Source: Eubacterium callanderi (GTDB lineage Bacteria > Bacillota > Clostridia > Eubacteriales > Eubacteriaceae). From it: 64,000 bases of DNA. The notes beneath the pieces were generated by a model that saw only the letters and a list, made by a program, of their open reading frames with translations, did not search any database and was not told where the DNA came from. How positions within the stretch are numbered: position 1 is the first letter of the stretch; each line of letters opens with the position of its first letter. Location: NCBI RefSeq assembly GCF_900142645.1, contig NZ_FRBP01000004.1, positions 62,001 to 126,000 on the forward strand, read 5' to 3'. The position numbers were made by a program, and so were the translations under genes. Of this stretch, positions 16,700 through 25,199 are shown piece after piece.

Positions 16700-16850
16700 C
16701 ATTATGCCGGTCTTCTGGCTCTACAATGGCATTCCCCCAACCTTCCCATCCTGAGGACAGTGGTATATTAAGAGGACATATTGCATTACAGCTGCGATTA
16801 CAGCAAAGGATTTTCACCTTTTTCCCATTTACATAATGTTTACAATATTA
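16700..16850 (-). ncRNA. Cobalamin (B12) riboswitch aptamer
   Basis: Read on the minus strand, the conserved elements appear in order: GGTGAAAATCC (16818-16808), a GCTGTAATCGCAGCTGTAAT segment (16804-16785), CCACTGTCCTCAGGATGGGA (16763-16744), and the B12 box GAGCCAGAAGACCGGCAT (16721-16704). This is the cobalamin riboswitch pattern. With the terminator at 16602-16632 it should switch off the DUF2284 operon when cobalamin is plentiful. Confidence 0.92.
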
Positions 16851-16869
16851 AGTTATCCTTATCATATCC

Positions 16870-17217
16870 CTTTGATTTTCTTTTGTCAAGGTTTATTCGG
16901 CCCTGAAAAGAGACTTCTTGTAAATTTGTTTTTTTATAACAATATTTTCCTCTTTAATTTAATTTTAGTTGTAAAGAAAAAAATAATAAATATCCGATAA
17001 AGGGGCGAGAACCGCCTTGATTAAACCTAAAATACGTATATTTTAATGAATTTTTCATAAAATATTAAGTAATTTCGGTTAAGGTATTGGCAAGTGCCAA
17101 AGGATATGTTAAAATATATCTAAATTGTAAATAACTTTACAATTTGGTCAAAATTATATAGGAGGGTGGTGATTAGGCATTAGCAACGAAAGCCATCGCT
17201 CAAGTGGCAAGCTTCAA
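16870..17217 (+). promoter_or_regulatory. Promoter and leader of the M23 peptidase gene
   Basis: TTGGCA (17087-17092), 17 bases, then TAAAAT (17110-17115) give a sigma-A promoter. The RNA would start with a perfect hairpin AAATTGTAAA-TAAC-TTTACAATTT (17122-17145), followed by a strong GGAGGG (17161-17166). The rest (16870-17080) is AT-rich with no recognised element. The strong ribosome site is 50 bases before the first in-frame ATG. Confidence 0.55.
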
Positions 17218-18642
17218 ATGTTTTTTAAGAAGCTTGCGCATTACGCCAAGCACTTGAGCAAAAGAGAAAAAGTCGTATTCACAGGTTTCTGTGTAGCGCT
17301 TCTTCTCGGATTCTTTTCTTCAACCTGTCTTGGTTACAAGGTAATGGTTGACGGAGAGGTTTTAGGCTATACCAAAGATGCAGCTGTGTTTACACAGAGT
17401 CTGGATCAGGTAGAGCAGGATATGCGATCGAAAACGTCGATAGAAACAGCATATGTCTACAATGATATACAGATTAAAAAGAGCATCACATTTAATAAAC
17501 CAATGTTTTCAGAAGAAGAATTTACTGATGCATTGAACGCACAGGATCTTCAGGTCGGCGTTCATGGTGTACAATTGAAGGTTGACGGACAGGAAGTCGG
17601 GAACCTGGCTTCATCTGACCAGGTACAGGCCGGTATTGCAGGTGCAATTAATAAGATCGGTAATGTACAGGATTCAGATAAGCTGGTAAAATGCGACATC
17701 CAGAGCGACGTTGTAGAAACGCCTAAGAATTTTCCGCTCGAGGACTTAAACAGTCCGGACGAGTGCGCTAATCTTTTAGCAACAGGTAATACTAATCCGA
17801 GTAAGAGTGAAGAGAGTACGAACGCTCCAATCCAGGTAGCAAGCCGTGGTGGAGCCGATGTGGCAAGAGACCAAAGCAATGAGCCAGCCCAAGAGGAAGC
17901 TCCAGCAGCTGAAGGTACCGTTGAAAATAATAGTAATGAGAATGTAGAAAACCAGAATAATGAGACTGAGACAAGCTCCAGTATCTTAAAGATTAATCTG
18001 ACTAAAACATCAACTAAAAAAGAAGACATACCTTTCCAGACCGTTGAGCAGGAAGATCCAAATATATATGTTGATCAAACTGTAGTTACACAGCAAGGTG
18101 TGGACGGAGAACTTGATAAGGAAGTCGAAACCGTCTATGAAGACGGCAAGGTTATGAGTGAAACAACCTTATCCGAAACAGTTGCAAAAGAGCCAGTGGC
18201 TCAGATTGTTTCAAAGGGAACGAAGCAGTACCCAACCATGTCTTCAAAGAAAGGCAATTTTATTTTACCGGCAGTCGGTAATATTTCCGCTTTAGATAAG
18301 CCAGGAAGCCACGCAGGCTGCTTTGCAGTGGATATCGCGAACTCAATGGGTACGCCGATCTACGCACCGCAGAGTGGTACAGTCATCCGGGCAAGTGAAT
18401 TTGGCGGTTACGGATTATGCGTTGACATTATGATGGACGATGGAAAAACCGTCCTGAGAATGGGTCATAACTCCGAATTTAAGGTAAGCGTTGGTGACCG
18501 GGTCGAAAAAGGCCAAGTCGTAGCGTTAATGGGCAGCACTGGTAATTCAACCGGACCGCACTCCCATTTTGAAATCCGCATTAACGACGTTCAGCAATTT
18601 TTACCAGATTATTTTGACATCAAGGACGGCGACAACGTCTGA
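17218..18642 (+). CDS. Membrane-anchored G5-domain M23 peptidase
   Basis: 474 residues from the ATG at 17218. One N-terminal membrane segment ('VVFTGFCVALLLGFFSSTC', about residues 20-40) would leave the rest outside. A low-complexity Asn/Glu-rich linker (about 195-255) precedes a G5 domain (about 270-345, 'VYEDGKVMSETTLSETV') and a LytM/M23 metallopeptidase domain (about 350-465). The Zn/catalytic pattern is seen as 'HAGCFAVDIA', 'RMGHNSEF' and 'GPHSHFEIR'. The first motif has extra residues between His and Asp compared with the usual HxGxD, so activity is not certain. It probably trims peptidoglycan or is a regulatory pseudo-enzyme. The best ribosome site is far upstream; an ATT at 17179 is a possible non-standard start. 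Confidence 0.85.
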   Translation: MFFKKLAHYAKHLSKREKVVFTGFCVALLLGFFSSTCLGYKVMVDGEVLGYTKDAAVFTQSLDQVEQDMRSKTSIETAYVYNDIQIKKSITFNKPMFSEEEFTDALNAQDLQVGVHGVQLKVDGQEVGNLASSDQVQAGIAGAINKIGNVQDSDKLVKCDIQSDVVETPKNFPLEDLNSPDECANLLATGNTNPSKSEESTNAPIQVASRGGADVARDQSNEPAQEEAPAAEGTVENNSNENVENQNNETETSSSILKINLTKTSTKKEDIPFQTVEQEDPNIYVDQTVVTQQGVDGELDKEVETVYEDGKVMSETTLSETVAKEPVAQIVSKGTKQYPTMSSKKGNFILPAVGNISALDKPGSHAGCFAVDIANSMGTPIYAPQSGTVIRASEFGGYGLCVDIMMDDGKTVLRMGHNSEFKVSVGDRVEKGQVVALMGSTGNSTGPHSHFEIRINDVQQFLPDYFDIKDGDNV

Positions 18643-18682
18643 TGTCATGATCGAAAAAATTTAGTATATGCATATCACTGAT

Positions 18683-18717
18683 AAAAAAGAACCAAATCGC
18701 GTGTTTGGTTCTTTTTT
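18683..18717 (+). terminator. Terminator of the M23 peptidase gene
   Basis: A 14-bp stem (AAAAAAGAACCAAA with TTTGGTTCTTTTTT) around a 7-base loop, ending in the U-tract. Confidence 0.93.
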
Positions 18718-18853
18718 ATTTTTTGAAAACAACCTCGGGCGTCGGTCCGGCTGCCAGCGTTTCTGGTTTGTTGACTTTTATACCCGGGCGTGGTAGGCTT
18801 AAACAGTCAAATTCAGTCATTGCTAATCATATTTAAGAGAAAAACAAGGGTTT

Positions 18854-18918
18854 TTTTGAATTGTTTTGAAGTTTTTTGAATGATTATGCTTGACATTGAC
18901 TGAAGATGGTGATAATAT
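18854..18918 (+). promoter_or_regulatory. fru operon promoter with three phased TTTTGAA repeats
   Basis: TTGACA (18890-18895), 17 bases, TAATAT (18913-18918). Immediately upstream TTTTGAA occurs three times with an exact 10-bp period (18854-18860, 18864-18870, 18874-18880), all on one helical face. Direct repeats of this kind suit a DeoR-type repressor or an UP-element. The rest of 18718-18853 shows nothing else. Confidence 0.65.
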
Positions 18919-18939
18919 ACAGTTGCGGAGGTCAAAAAG

Positions 18940-19710
18940 ATGTTAACAGAGGAAAGATTTAACATTATTTTAAAAACCGTGGAGAGCAAAAAAGCAGTGA
19001 CAGTGCAGGAACTGACTGAGCTGCTTGGAAGCTCAGAATCAACGGTGCGGCGGGACTTAACCGCCCTGCACGAGATGGGCCTTATCAATAAGGTTCATGG
19101 AGGCGCTACAGCCGTTGATAACAGCTATACGACAAGTGAAGATGATGTGGCTTACAAACATGGCCAGTACAGTGAGGAAAAAAAGCGTATCGGCAAGTAC
19201 GCGGCTTCGCTCATTAAAAAAAGTGACTTTGTTTTTATTGATGCGGGAACAACTACAGAGGCTCTCATTGATTATATCAGTGAAAAGGAGGCGACTTACG
19301 TGACCGATGGACTCGGACACGCAAATAAACTCCTTAAAAAGGGGTATAAAGTATTTATTCCAGGTGGACACCTTCGGGTTTCAACTGAAGCCATGGTGGG
19401 CGAGGAAACAGTGGAAGCCCTCAGAAAATACAATTTTACCCTTGGCTTTTTTGGAACCAATGGCATCAGCCCCACGGCAGGGTACACTACGCCGGATGTT
19501 CATGAGGCCCTGGTTAAGAAGGAAGCCTTTGAAAACTGCCGGGACGCTTACGTTTTGAGTGACCCTTCAAAATTTAATAAAATTTCTTCCGTTACCTTTG
19601 GCAGCATTGGTAACGCGACGATCATCACCACAGATTTGCAGGATCATAAATACCTGAAATTCACAGAGATAATGGAGGTAGATAAAAATGATCTACACAG
19701 TGACCTTTAA
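18940..19710 (+). CDS. fruR: DeoR-family fructose operon regulator
   Basis: 256 residues. The N-terminal DeoR helix-turn-helix is 'VTVQELTELLGSSESTVRR' (residues about 20-38), followed by the 'MGLINKVHGGA' wing characteristic of the family. The C-terminal DeoR sensor domain has 'DFVFIDAGTTTEALIDYI' and 'FFGTNGIS', which bind a sugar phosphate. Position as first gene of fruR-fruK-fruA, with a 23-base overlap into fruK, points to fructose 1-phosphate as the effector. It should repress its own operon through the repeats upstream (inference). The ribosome site GGAGG lies just before the ATG. Confidence 0.9.
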   Translation: MLTEERFNIILKTVESKKAVTVQELTELLGSSESTVRRDLTALHEMGLINKVHGGATAVDNSYTTSEDDVAYKHGQYSEEKKRIGKYAASLIKKSDFVFIDAGTTTEALIDYISEKEATYVTDGLGHANKLLKKGYKVFIPGGHLRVSTEAMVGEETVEALRKYNFTLGFFGTNGISPTAGYTTPDVHEALVKKEAFENCRDAYVLSDPSKFNKISSVTFGSIGNATIITTDLQDHKYLKFTEIMEVDKNDLHSDL

Positions 19711-20593
19711 TCCATCCTTGGACTACATTGTAAAGGTCGATAATTTTAAGACCGGTCAGGTAAACCGAACCGCTTCAGAGCGGCTGTTCCCGGGCGGCAA
19801 GGGTATCAATGTTTCCATTGTGCTTAAAAACCTCGGATTTGACAACGTGGCCCTGGGCTTTATCGCTGGTTTTACCGGAAGAGAAATTGAGAAGCGTGTC
19901 CGGGACTTTGGATGCAGTTCCGATTTTATTGAAATCGACAACGGTCTGTCCCGAATCAACGTCAAGCTTAAGTCCCAGGAGGAGAGTGAGATCAACGGCC
20001 GCGGGCCTCAGATTTCTGAGGAAGCTCTTGAAAAGCTCTTTGCTCAGCTGGACCGGCTGAAGGCAGGTGATGTGCTGGCGCTGGCCGGCAGTATCCCCAG
20101 TTCCATGCCGTCAGATACGTATGAGCGTATCATGGCGCGCCTTGAAAACCGGGGGATTGACATTGTGGTGGACGCCACTAAGGATCTGTTGAAAAAGGTC
20201 TTAAAATATCATCCGTTTTTAATTAAGCCCAACAATCATGAGCTTGGCGATATGTTTGGGGTTACCCTTAAAAAAAACGATGATGAGATTATTTTATATG
20301 GAAAAAAGCTCCAGGAAATGGGTGCGCGCAACGTGCTTGTTTCCATGGCGGGCGACGGAGCCATCTTTTTGAACGAGGATGGCAGTGTGCATAAAAGCGC
20401 AGCACCCAGCGGCGAGGTTAAAAATTCCGTGGGTGCGGGCGATTCTATGGTGGCAGGCTTTCTGGCAGGCTACCTGGAATCTGGCGATCGGACAGCCGCC
20501 TTTAAGATGGGCGTAGCTGCCGGAAGCGCCAGTGCCTTCTCGGAAGAGCTGGCAACCAGACAAGAGGTCGCAGACCTTTTAAATAAAATCTAA
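19688..20593 (+). CDS. fruK: 1-phosphofructokinase
   Basis: 301 residues of the PfkB/ribokinase family. 'YTVTFNPSLDYIVKV' at the N terminus, the substrate loop 'FPGGKGINVS', and the C-terminal anion hole 'GEVKNSVGAGDSMVAGFLAG' with catalytic Asp are all present. It phosphorylates fructose 1-phosphate, the product of the downstream PTS transporter, to fructose 1,6-bisphosphate. LacC (tagatose 6-phosphate kinase) is the main alternative, but the EII-Fru partner makes FruK much more likely. Start at 19688 follows TGGAGGTAG and overlaps fruR, suggesting coupling. Confidence 0.93.
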   Translation: MIYTVTFNPSLDYIVKVDNFKTGQVNRTASERLFPGGKGINVSIVLKNLGFDNVALGFIAGFTGREIEKRVRDFGCSSDFIEIDNGLSRINVKLKSQEESEINGRGPQISEEALEKLFAQLDRLKAGDVLALAGSIPSSMPSDTYERIMARLENRGIDIVVDATKDLLKKVLKYHPFLIKPNNHELGDMFGVTLKKNDDEIILYGKKLQEMGARNVLVSMAGDGAIFLNEDGSVHKSAAPSGEVKNSVGAGDSMVAGFLAGYLESGDRTAAFKMGVAAGSASAFSEELATRQEVADLLNKI

Positions 20594-20610
20594 TTCCAGG
20601 GGGAAAAGAA

Positions 20611-22623
20611 ATGCGAATTACAGATTTGCTGAAAAAAGAAGGCATTGACCTTCAGGGAAAATCTGCATCCAAGAGCGAGACCATTGATAATCTGGTCGAT
20701 CTCATGGACGCGACCGGAAACCTTAACGACAAGGAAGGCTACAAAAAAGCCGTTGTTGCCAGAGAGGAACAGGGAACAACCGGAATCGGCGAAGGGATCG
20801 CCATCCCGCATGGCAAGACAAGCGCTGTGAAGGAAGCCGGACTGGCGGTCATGGTGAGCAAGGAAGGCACCGACTATGAATCCATGGACGGACAGCCCGC
20901 CCACCTGCTCTTTGCCATTGCTGTGCCGGACAACTCCGATGATATACATCTCGAGCTTTTAAGCCGCTTATCCATGATGCTCATGGATGAGGACTTCAGA
21001 CAAAAGCTTATAGATGCCAGAGATAAGGATGAATTCCTGAAGCTTATTGACCAAAAAGAAACTGAAAAATTTGGCGAAGAAGACGCTAAAAAAGAAAAGG
21101 AAAATATGGCAGAAAAAGCTGTGGAAAAGGTAGAAACAGAGGAAGCCAAAGTGCGGGAAGCGGCTGCTGAGGTAGACACTGGATATCCGAAGGTATTGGC
21201 GGTTACTGCCTGCCCAACCGGGATTGCTCATACCTACATGGCTGCTGAAGCCCTGGAGGGTAAAGCCAAGGACATGGGCGTCAGTATCAAGGTTGAAACA
21301 GACGGCTCCGGCGGGGTCAAGAATGAACTGACCCGAGCTGAAATCGCTAATGCCGACGCCATTATCGTGGCAGCGGATAAAAATGTGCCCATGGCTCGTT
21401 TTGACGGCAAGCCGGTCATACAGACAAAGGTGGCCGACGGCATCCATAAGCCTGAGGAGCTGATCAGCCATGCGCTGGAGGGCAGAGCCCCTATTTACCA
21501 TGCGGACAGCAAGGAAGAAAATACTGCTGACAGCGGCGAAAAGCAGAGCATTGGCCGCAAGATCTACAAAGATTTAATGAATGGCGTTTCCCATATGCTG
21601 CCTTTTGTTATCGGCGGCGGTATCCTGATCGCCCTGGCCTTCCTCTTTGACGATTACGCCATCGACCCAGCCAACTTTGGGATGAACACCCCCTTCGCGG
21701 CATTCTTAAAGACCATCGGTGGCGCGGCTTTTGGTTTCATGCTCCCGATTCTGGCAGGCTATATTGCCATGAGCATCGCGGACCGTCCGGGCCTGGCCGT
21801 TGGTTTTGTAGGCGGCTACATCGCCAGCCAGGGCTATATCCTGGGCATGGTGGACGGCACCATGACCATTACCACTGGCGGGACCTCCGGTTTCCTTGGC
21901 GCGCTGGTCGCAGGCTTCCTGGCCGGTTATCTGGTGCTGGGACTGCGGAAGCTGTTTGATAAATTGCCCGATGCCCTGGAAGGAATCAAGCCAACGCTTC
22001 TGTATCCTTTCTTTGGCCTCCTGATCATGGGCGCGCTGATGGTGTTCATCATCAACCCGCCAGTCGCAGCGCTGAATACAGCCATGACCAACGGCTTAAA
22101 CAGCATGGGCGAAAGCTCCAAGGTTATCCTTGGTATTATTCTGGGCGGTATGATGGCCATTGACATGGGCGGCCCATTCAATAAAGCGGCCTATGTATTT
22201 GGTACGGCAGCCATCAGCTCTGGACAGTATGACATCATGGCGGCGGTTATGATCGGCGGCATGGTGCCCCCAATTGCCATTGCCCTGTGTGCTACTTTCT
22301 TTAAGAACCGCTTTACACAGAAGGAACGTCAGTCAGCCCTTACCAACTATATTATGGGGCTGTGCTTTATCACAGAAGGGGCGATCCCCTTCGCGGCAGC
22401 AGACCCTATCCGCGTTATTCCATCCTGTGTTGTGGGCTCGGCGGTGGCCGGCGGCCTCTCAATGCTCTTTGGCTGTACATTGATGGCGCCCCACGGCGGT
22501 GTGTTTGTATTCCCGGTTGTGGGCAACCCGCTGTTCTATGTTGTATCGCTGTTGATCGGCTCCGTTGTCGGCATGATTTTGCTGGCAATTTTGAAAAAAC
22601 CATTAAAGAAAGAAGCGGCATAA
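20611..22623 (+). CDS. fruA: Fructose PTS transporter EIIABC
   Basis: 670 residues in A-B-C order. EIIA occupies about 1-145 with the active His in 'IGEGIAIPHGKT'. A charged linker (about 150-190, rich in E and K) leads to EIIB with the phospho-Cys in 'AVTACPTGIAHTYMA' (about 195-290). EIIC (about 310-665) has the membrane segments, with 'FVIGGGILIALAF' and 'TEGAIPFAAADP' as typical fructose-family loops. It imports fructose and releases fructose 1-phosphate for fruK. Phosphate comes from HPr, encoded shortly after. Complete, without frameshift. Confidence 0.95.
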   Translation: MRITDLLKKEGIDLQGKSASKSETIDNLVDLMDATGNLNDKEGYKKAVVAREEQGTTGIGEGIAIPHGKTSAVKEAGLAVMVSKEGTDYESMDGQPAHLLFAIAVPDNSDDIHLELLSRLSMMLMDEDFRQKLIDARDKDEFLKLIDQKETEKFGEEDAKKEKENMAEKAVEKVETEEAKVREAAAEVDTGYPKVLAVTACPTGIAHTYMAAEALEGKAKDMGVSIKVETDGSGGVKNELTRAEIANADAIIVAADKNVPMARFDGKPVIQTKVADGIHKPEELISHALEGRAPIYHADSKEENTADSGEKQSIGRKIYKDLMNGVSHMLPFVIGGGILIALAFLFDDYAIDPANFGMNTPFAAFLKTIGGAAFGFMLPILAGYIAMSIADRPGLAVGFVGGYIASQGYILGMVDGTMTITTGGTSGFLGALVAGFLAGYLVLGLRKLFDKLPDALEGIKPTLLYPFFGLLIMGALMVFIINPPVAALNTAMTNGLNSMGESSKVILGIILGGMMAIDMGGPFNKAAYVFGTAAISSGQYDIMAAVMIGGMVPPIAIALCATFFKNRFTQKERQSALTNYIMGLCFITEGAIPFAAADPIRVIPSCVVGSAVAGGLSMLFGCTLMAPHGGVFVFPVVGNPLFYVVSLLIGSVVGMILLAILKKPLKKEAA

Positions 22624-22760
22624 TCATTTTATAGCAATATTTATGCCAGATTAGTATAAATATAAAAATTTTTAGAAAATAGACAAGATTTGCTATGCAA
22701 GTTTGGGTAAAAATGTTAATATAATACTAGAAATTTTTATAGTCCAAAGGAGAACTTAAA

Positions 22761-23018
22761 ATGAAAGAATTTAATTACACAATTACGGACCCAGCAGGTA
22801 TTCACGCAAGACCAGCAGGCTTACTTGTTAAAAAAACCCAGCCATACGCATCTGAAATCAGTCTTGTGAAGGATGGCAAAACCGGTAATGGTAAGAGCAT
22901 GTTAAGCGTTATGGGTTTAGGTGCTAAAAACGGTGAAACCATCACTGTACAGGCAGACGGTCCTGACGAAGATACCGCTATTGTTGAATTAGAAGCATTC
23001 TTTAAAGAAAACCTCTAA
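22761..23018 (+). CDS. ptsH: Phosphocarrier protein HPr
   Basis: 85 residues, the usual HPr size. The catalytic His is in 'PAGIHARPAG' (residue about 15), and the regulatory Ser region is 'GNGKSMLSVMGLG' (Ser46 equivalent), so it could also be phosphorylated by a true HPr kinase for CcpA-type control. It lies 137 bases after fruA with its own ribosome site AAAGGAG and is followed by a terminator, so it may be transcribed separately; an extended TATAAT lies in the spacer near 22720. It passes phosphate to FruA and other EII proteins. Confidence 0.95.
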   Translation: MKEFNYTITDPAGIHARPAGLLVKKTQPYASEISLVKDGKTGNGKSMLSVMGLGAKNGETITVQADGPDEDTAIVELEAFFKENL

Positions 23019-23049
23019 ATCGCTCCCTCTATTAAATTAAAATATATTT

Positions 23050-23097
23050 GGAAAGCGGCGCCGTTTTTAATCATCACGGTGCCGTTTCCCTTTTTTT
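23050..23097 (+). terminator. Terminator after ptsH
   Basis: GGAAAGCGGCGCCG pairs with CGGTGCCGTTTCC (one bulge, wobble pairs), followed by CTTTTTTTG. Confidence 0.88.
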
Positions 23098-23108
23098 GAA
23101 AAATATCC

Positions 23109-23137
23109 TTGAGTTTTGAGTGAAAATCAGTTAAGAT
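23109..23137 (+). promoter_or_regulatory. pab operon promoter
   Basis: TTGAGT (23109-23114), 17-base spacer, TAAGAT (23132-23137). Transcription should start near 23144, upstream of the leader terminator. Confidence 0.55.
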
Positions 23138-23185
23138 AAAAGCAGTCAACCAAATAGGGTGTGCCTTTTCAATGAAAAGAAGACT

Positions 23186-23231
23186 GCCAAAAACAGACGT
23201 GCTGAGGGCGCGCCTGTTTTTGGCTTTTTTT
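23186..23231 (+). terminator. Leader terminator (possible attenuator) before pabA
   Basis: GCCAAAAACAG and CTGTTTTTGGC form an 11-bp stem followed by TTTTTTT, between the promoter and the pabA start. Because a promoter lies upstream and pabA only 30 bases downstream, read-through control of pab expression is likely. The leader also holds an ATG at 23173 opening a 33-codon frame across the hairpin into pabA; whether it is translated is unknown. Confidence 0.7.
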
Positions 23232-23260
23232 GTGCACCAAATTTACAGGGAGGACCACAA

Positions 23261-23878
23261 ATGTATATCATGATTGACAATTACGATTCCTTTGTTTATA
23301 ATCTCGATGCTTATTTTAAAGAGCTGGGACAGGAGATAGAGGTAATCCGCAATGATGCGGTAGACATTCATGCACTGCTTGAACGTGGGGATATTCAGGG
23401 AATCATTATTTCTCCGGGTCCCAAAAATCCGGAGGACTGCGGTAAATCTGCCGAAGTCGTGCGCGCTTTTACCGGCAGAGTGCCGATTCTGGGGGTCTGC
23501 CTGGGGCACCAGATTATCGGCCATGTTTTTGGAGCAGTGGTGAAAAAAGGTGAAAGACCCATGCACGGCAAGATAACGCCAGTATTTCATAAAGGCAGAA
23601 ACCTGTTTGAGGGGCTCAGGCAGGAGATGCCTGTCACCCGTTACCACTCACTGGTGGTGGCTGAAAACAGCCTGCCGGAGATTCTGCTCATTGACGCGCG
23701 GTCTGAGGACGGCGCAATCATGGCGCTTTCCCACAGGAATTACCCGGTTTACGGTATCCAGTTCCATCCCGAGGCAGTGTTGACTGAAGCGGGGCATGCG
23801 GTGTTGAGCAATTTTATTCGGTTATGTGAGGAGTGGTGGAGTCAAAATGAAAACACAGATTGTCGAATGGCCTCTTAA
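23261..23878 (+). CDS. pabA: Aminodeoxychorismate synthase, glutamine amidotransferase subunit
   Basis: 205 residues from the ATG at 23261, seven bases after GGGAGGA; the longer frame from 23159 crosses the leader terminator. Class I amidotransferase features: 'IDNYDSFVYNL' at the N terminus, the nucleophile Cys in 'ILGVCLGHQIIG', and the His-x-Glu pair in 'GIQFHPEAVLT'. It supplies ammonia from glutamine to PabB. TrpG is the usual ambiguity, but the neighbours pabB and pabC settle it. The 3' end overlaps pabB by 32 bases. Confidence 0.93.
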   Translation: MYIMIDNYDSFVYNLDAYFKELGQEIEVIRNDAVDIHALLERGDIQGIIISPGPKNPEDCGKSAEVVRAFTGRVPILGVCLGHQIIGHVFGAVVKKGERPMHGKITPVFHKGRNLFEGLRQEMPVTRYHSLVVAENSLPEILLIDARSEDGAIMALSHRNYPVYGIQFHPEAVLTEAGHAVLSNFIRLCEEWWSQNENTDCRMAS

Positions 23879-25199
23879 GTATGGCGCAGCTGAGCTTTTT
23901 GACCTTTACTGCAGCCTTCCCGGCGCTGTTTTACTGGATTCCTCCCTGGTCAATGAAATGGGGCGTTTCTCCATGATCGGGCTGAATCCCTATAAAACTC
24001 TAGAAGTAAAGGACGGCTCTCTGTTTGTGGACGGCAGTCCGTCTGAAGGCAGCCTGGAGGAAGTTCTGGGCGCGTATATGGCAGCGCATTATGAAAAGAA
24101 CGATACCGTACTGCCTATGATTTCGGGCGCTATTGGCTACTTTACCTATGACTATGGCCGGTGCTTTGAGCGGATAAAGACCCGCCATGCCAGGGGTCAG
24201 GAGATTCCGGACTGTATTTTAAATTTTTATGACAATCTCATCATTGAGGACCGGCATGAAAAAAGGCTGTACCTGACAGCCAGCGGTATGCTGGCAGAGC
24301 CTGAAGTAGCTCTGGACACATTAAAAAGCGAAATTACTGCCTTTAGGCCCGGTAAAGAGACTGGAAAATGGGAAGAATACCCCGTGAAAATTGCCTCGGA
24401 TTTTGAGAAAGAGGCTTATAAAAAAGCCATTGACCGGATGATCGACTATATTGTGGAAGGTGATATTTATATCGCGAATATGACCAGGCGTATTATGGCC
24501 TACAGCGGGAAGCCTCCCTACGCCATGTTTAAAAGCCTGCGTGAGAATAATCCTTCACCCTTTGGCGGCTATTTTAACTATGGGGATTTTCAGATCATTA
24601 GTGCCTCGCCAGAACGATTTCTGCACATGAAAAACGGTCTGGTAGAAACACGGCCTATCAAGGGCACACGCCGCCGGGGCGAAACGCCGGAAGAGGACGC
24701 GGTTCTGAAAAAGGAGCTTCAGGAATCCGGGAAGGATAAGAGCGAGCTGCTTATGATCGTTGATTTGGAGCGCAATGATCTCAACCGGGTCTGTGAGCCG
24801 GGGAGCGTAAAGGTCACCAGCCTGTTTGACGTGGAAACTTACGCAACAGTCTTTCACCTGGTTTCCAATATTGTCGGAAAAATGCAAAGCGGCCTGACAG
24901 CCCCTGACCTGCTGCGCGCCGCTTTCCCTGGCGGGTCGATTACCGGAGCACCTAAAATACGAGCCATGGAAATTATCGACGAGCTGGAGCAAAGCCGCAG
25001 GGGGCTGTATACGGGTTCCATGGGCTATCTTGGTTTGGATGGGAGCTGTGATCTGAACATTGTGATCCGCACCGCGCTTTACCAGAACGGCTGCTACACT
25101 CTGGGCGTGGGCGGCGGTATTACCTGCGAGTCGGATCTGGAATTTGAGTATGAGGAAACAGAGCAAAAGGCCAGGGCGCTTCTGGAGGCCATGCGATGA
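23847..25199 (+). CDS. pabB: Aminodeoxychorismate synthase component I
   Basis: 450 residues from the ATG at 23847, preceded by GGTGGAG. The chorismate-binding domain covers about residues 190-445: 'GDIYIANMTRRIMAYSG', 'ASPERFLHMKNGLVETRPI', 'KGTRRRGETPEED', 'LLMIVDLERNDLNRVC' and 'GGSITGAPKIRAMEII' are conserved. In PabB the Lys of 'PIKGTRRRG' forms a covalent intermediate with chorismate; that Lys is present, which supports PabB over TrpE. 'IYIANMTRR' differs slightly from the usual 'IYQANLT', a variation in the domain's start. It makes 4-amino-4-deoxychorismate for folate. It overlaps pabC by 4 bases. Confidence 0.93.
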   Translation: MKTQIVEWPLKYGAAELFDLYCSLPGAVLLDSSLVNEMGRFSMIGLNPYKTLEVKDGSLFVDGSPSEGSLEEVLGAYMAAHYEKNDTVLPMISGAIGYFTYDYGRCFERIKTRHARGQEIPDCILNFYDNLIIEDRHEKRLYLTASGMLAEPEVALDTLKSEITAFRPGKETGKWEEYPVKIASDFEKEAYKKAIDRMIDYIVEGDIYIANMTRRIMAYSGKPPYAMFKSLRENNPSPFGGYFNYGDFQIISASPERFLHMKNGLVETRPIKGTRRRGETPEEDAVLKKELQESGKDKSELLMIVDLERNDLNRVCEPGSVKVTSLFDVETYATVFHLVSNIVGKMQSGLTAPDLLRAAFPGGSITGAPKIRAMEIIDELEQSRRGLYTGSMGYLGLDGSCDLNIVIRTALYQNGCYTLGVGGGITCESDLEFEYEETEQKARALLEAMR

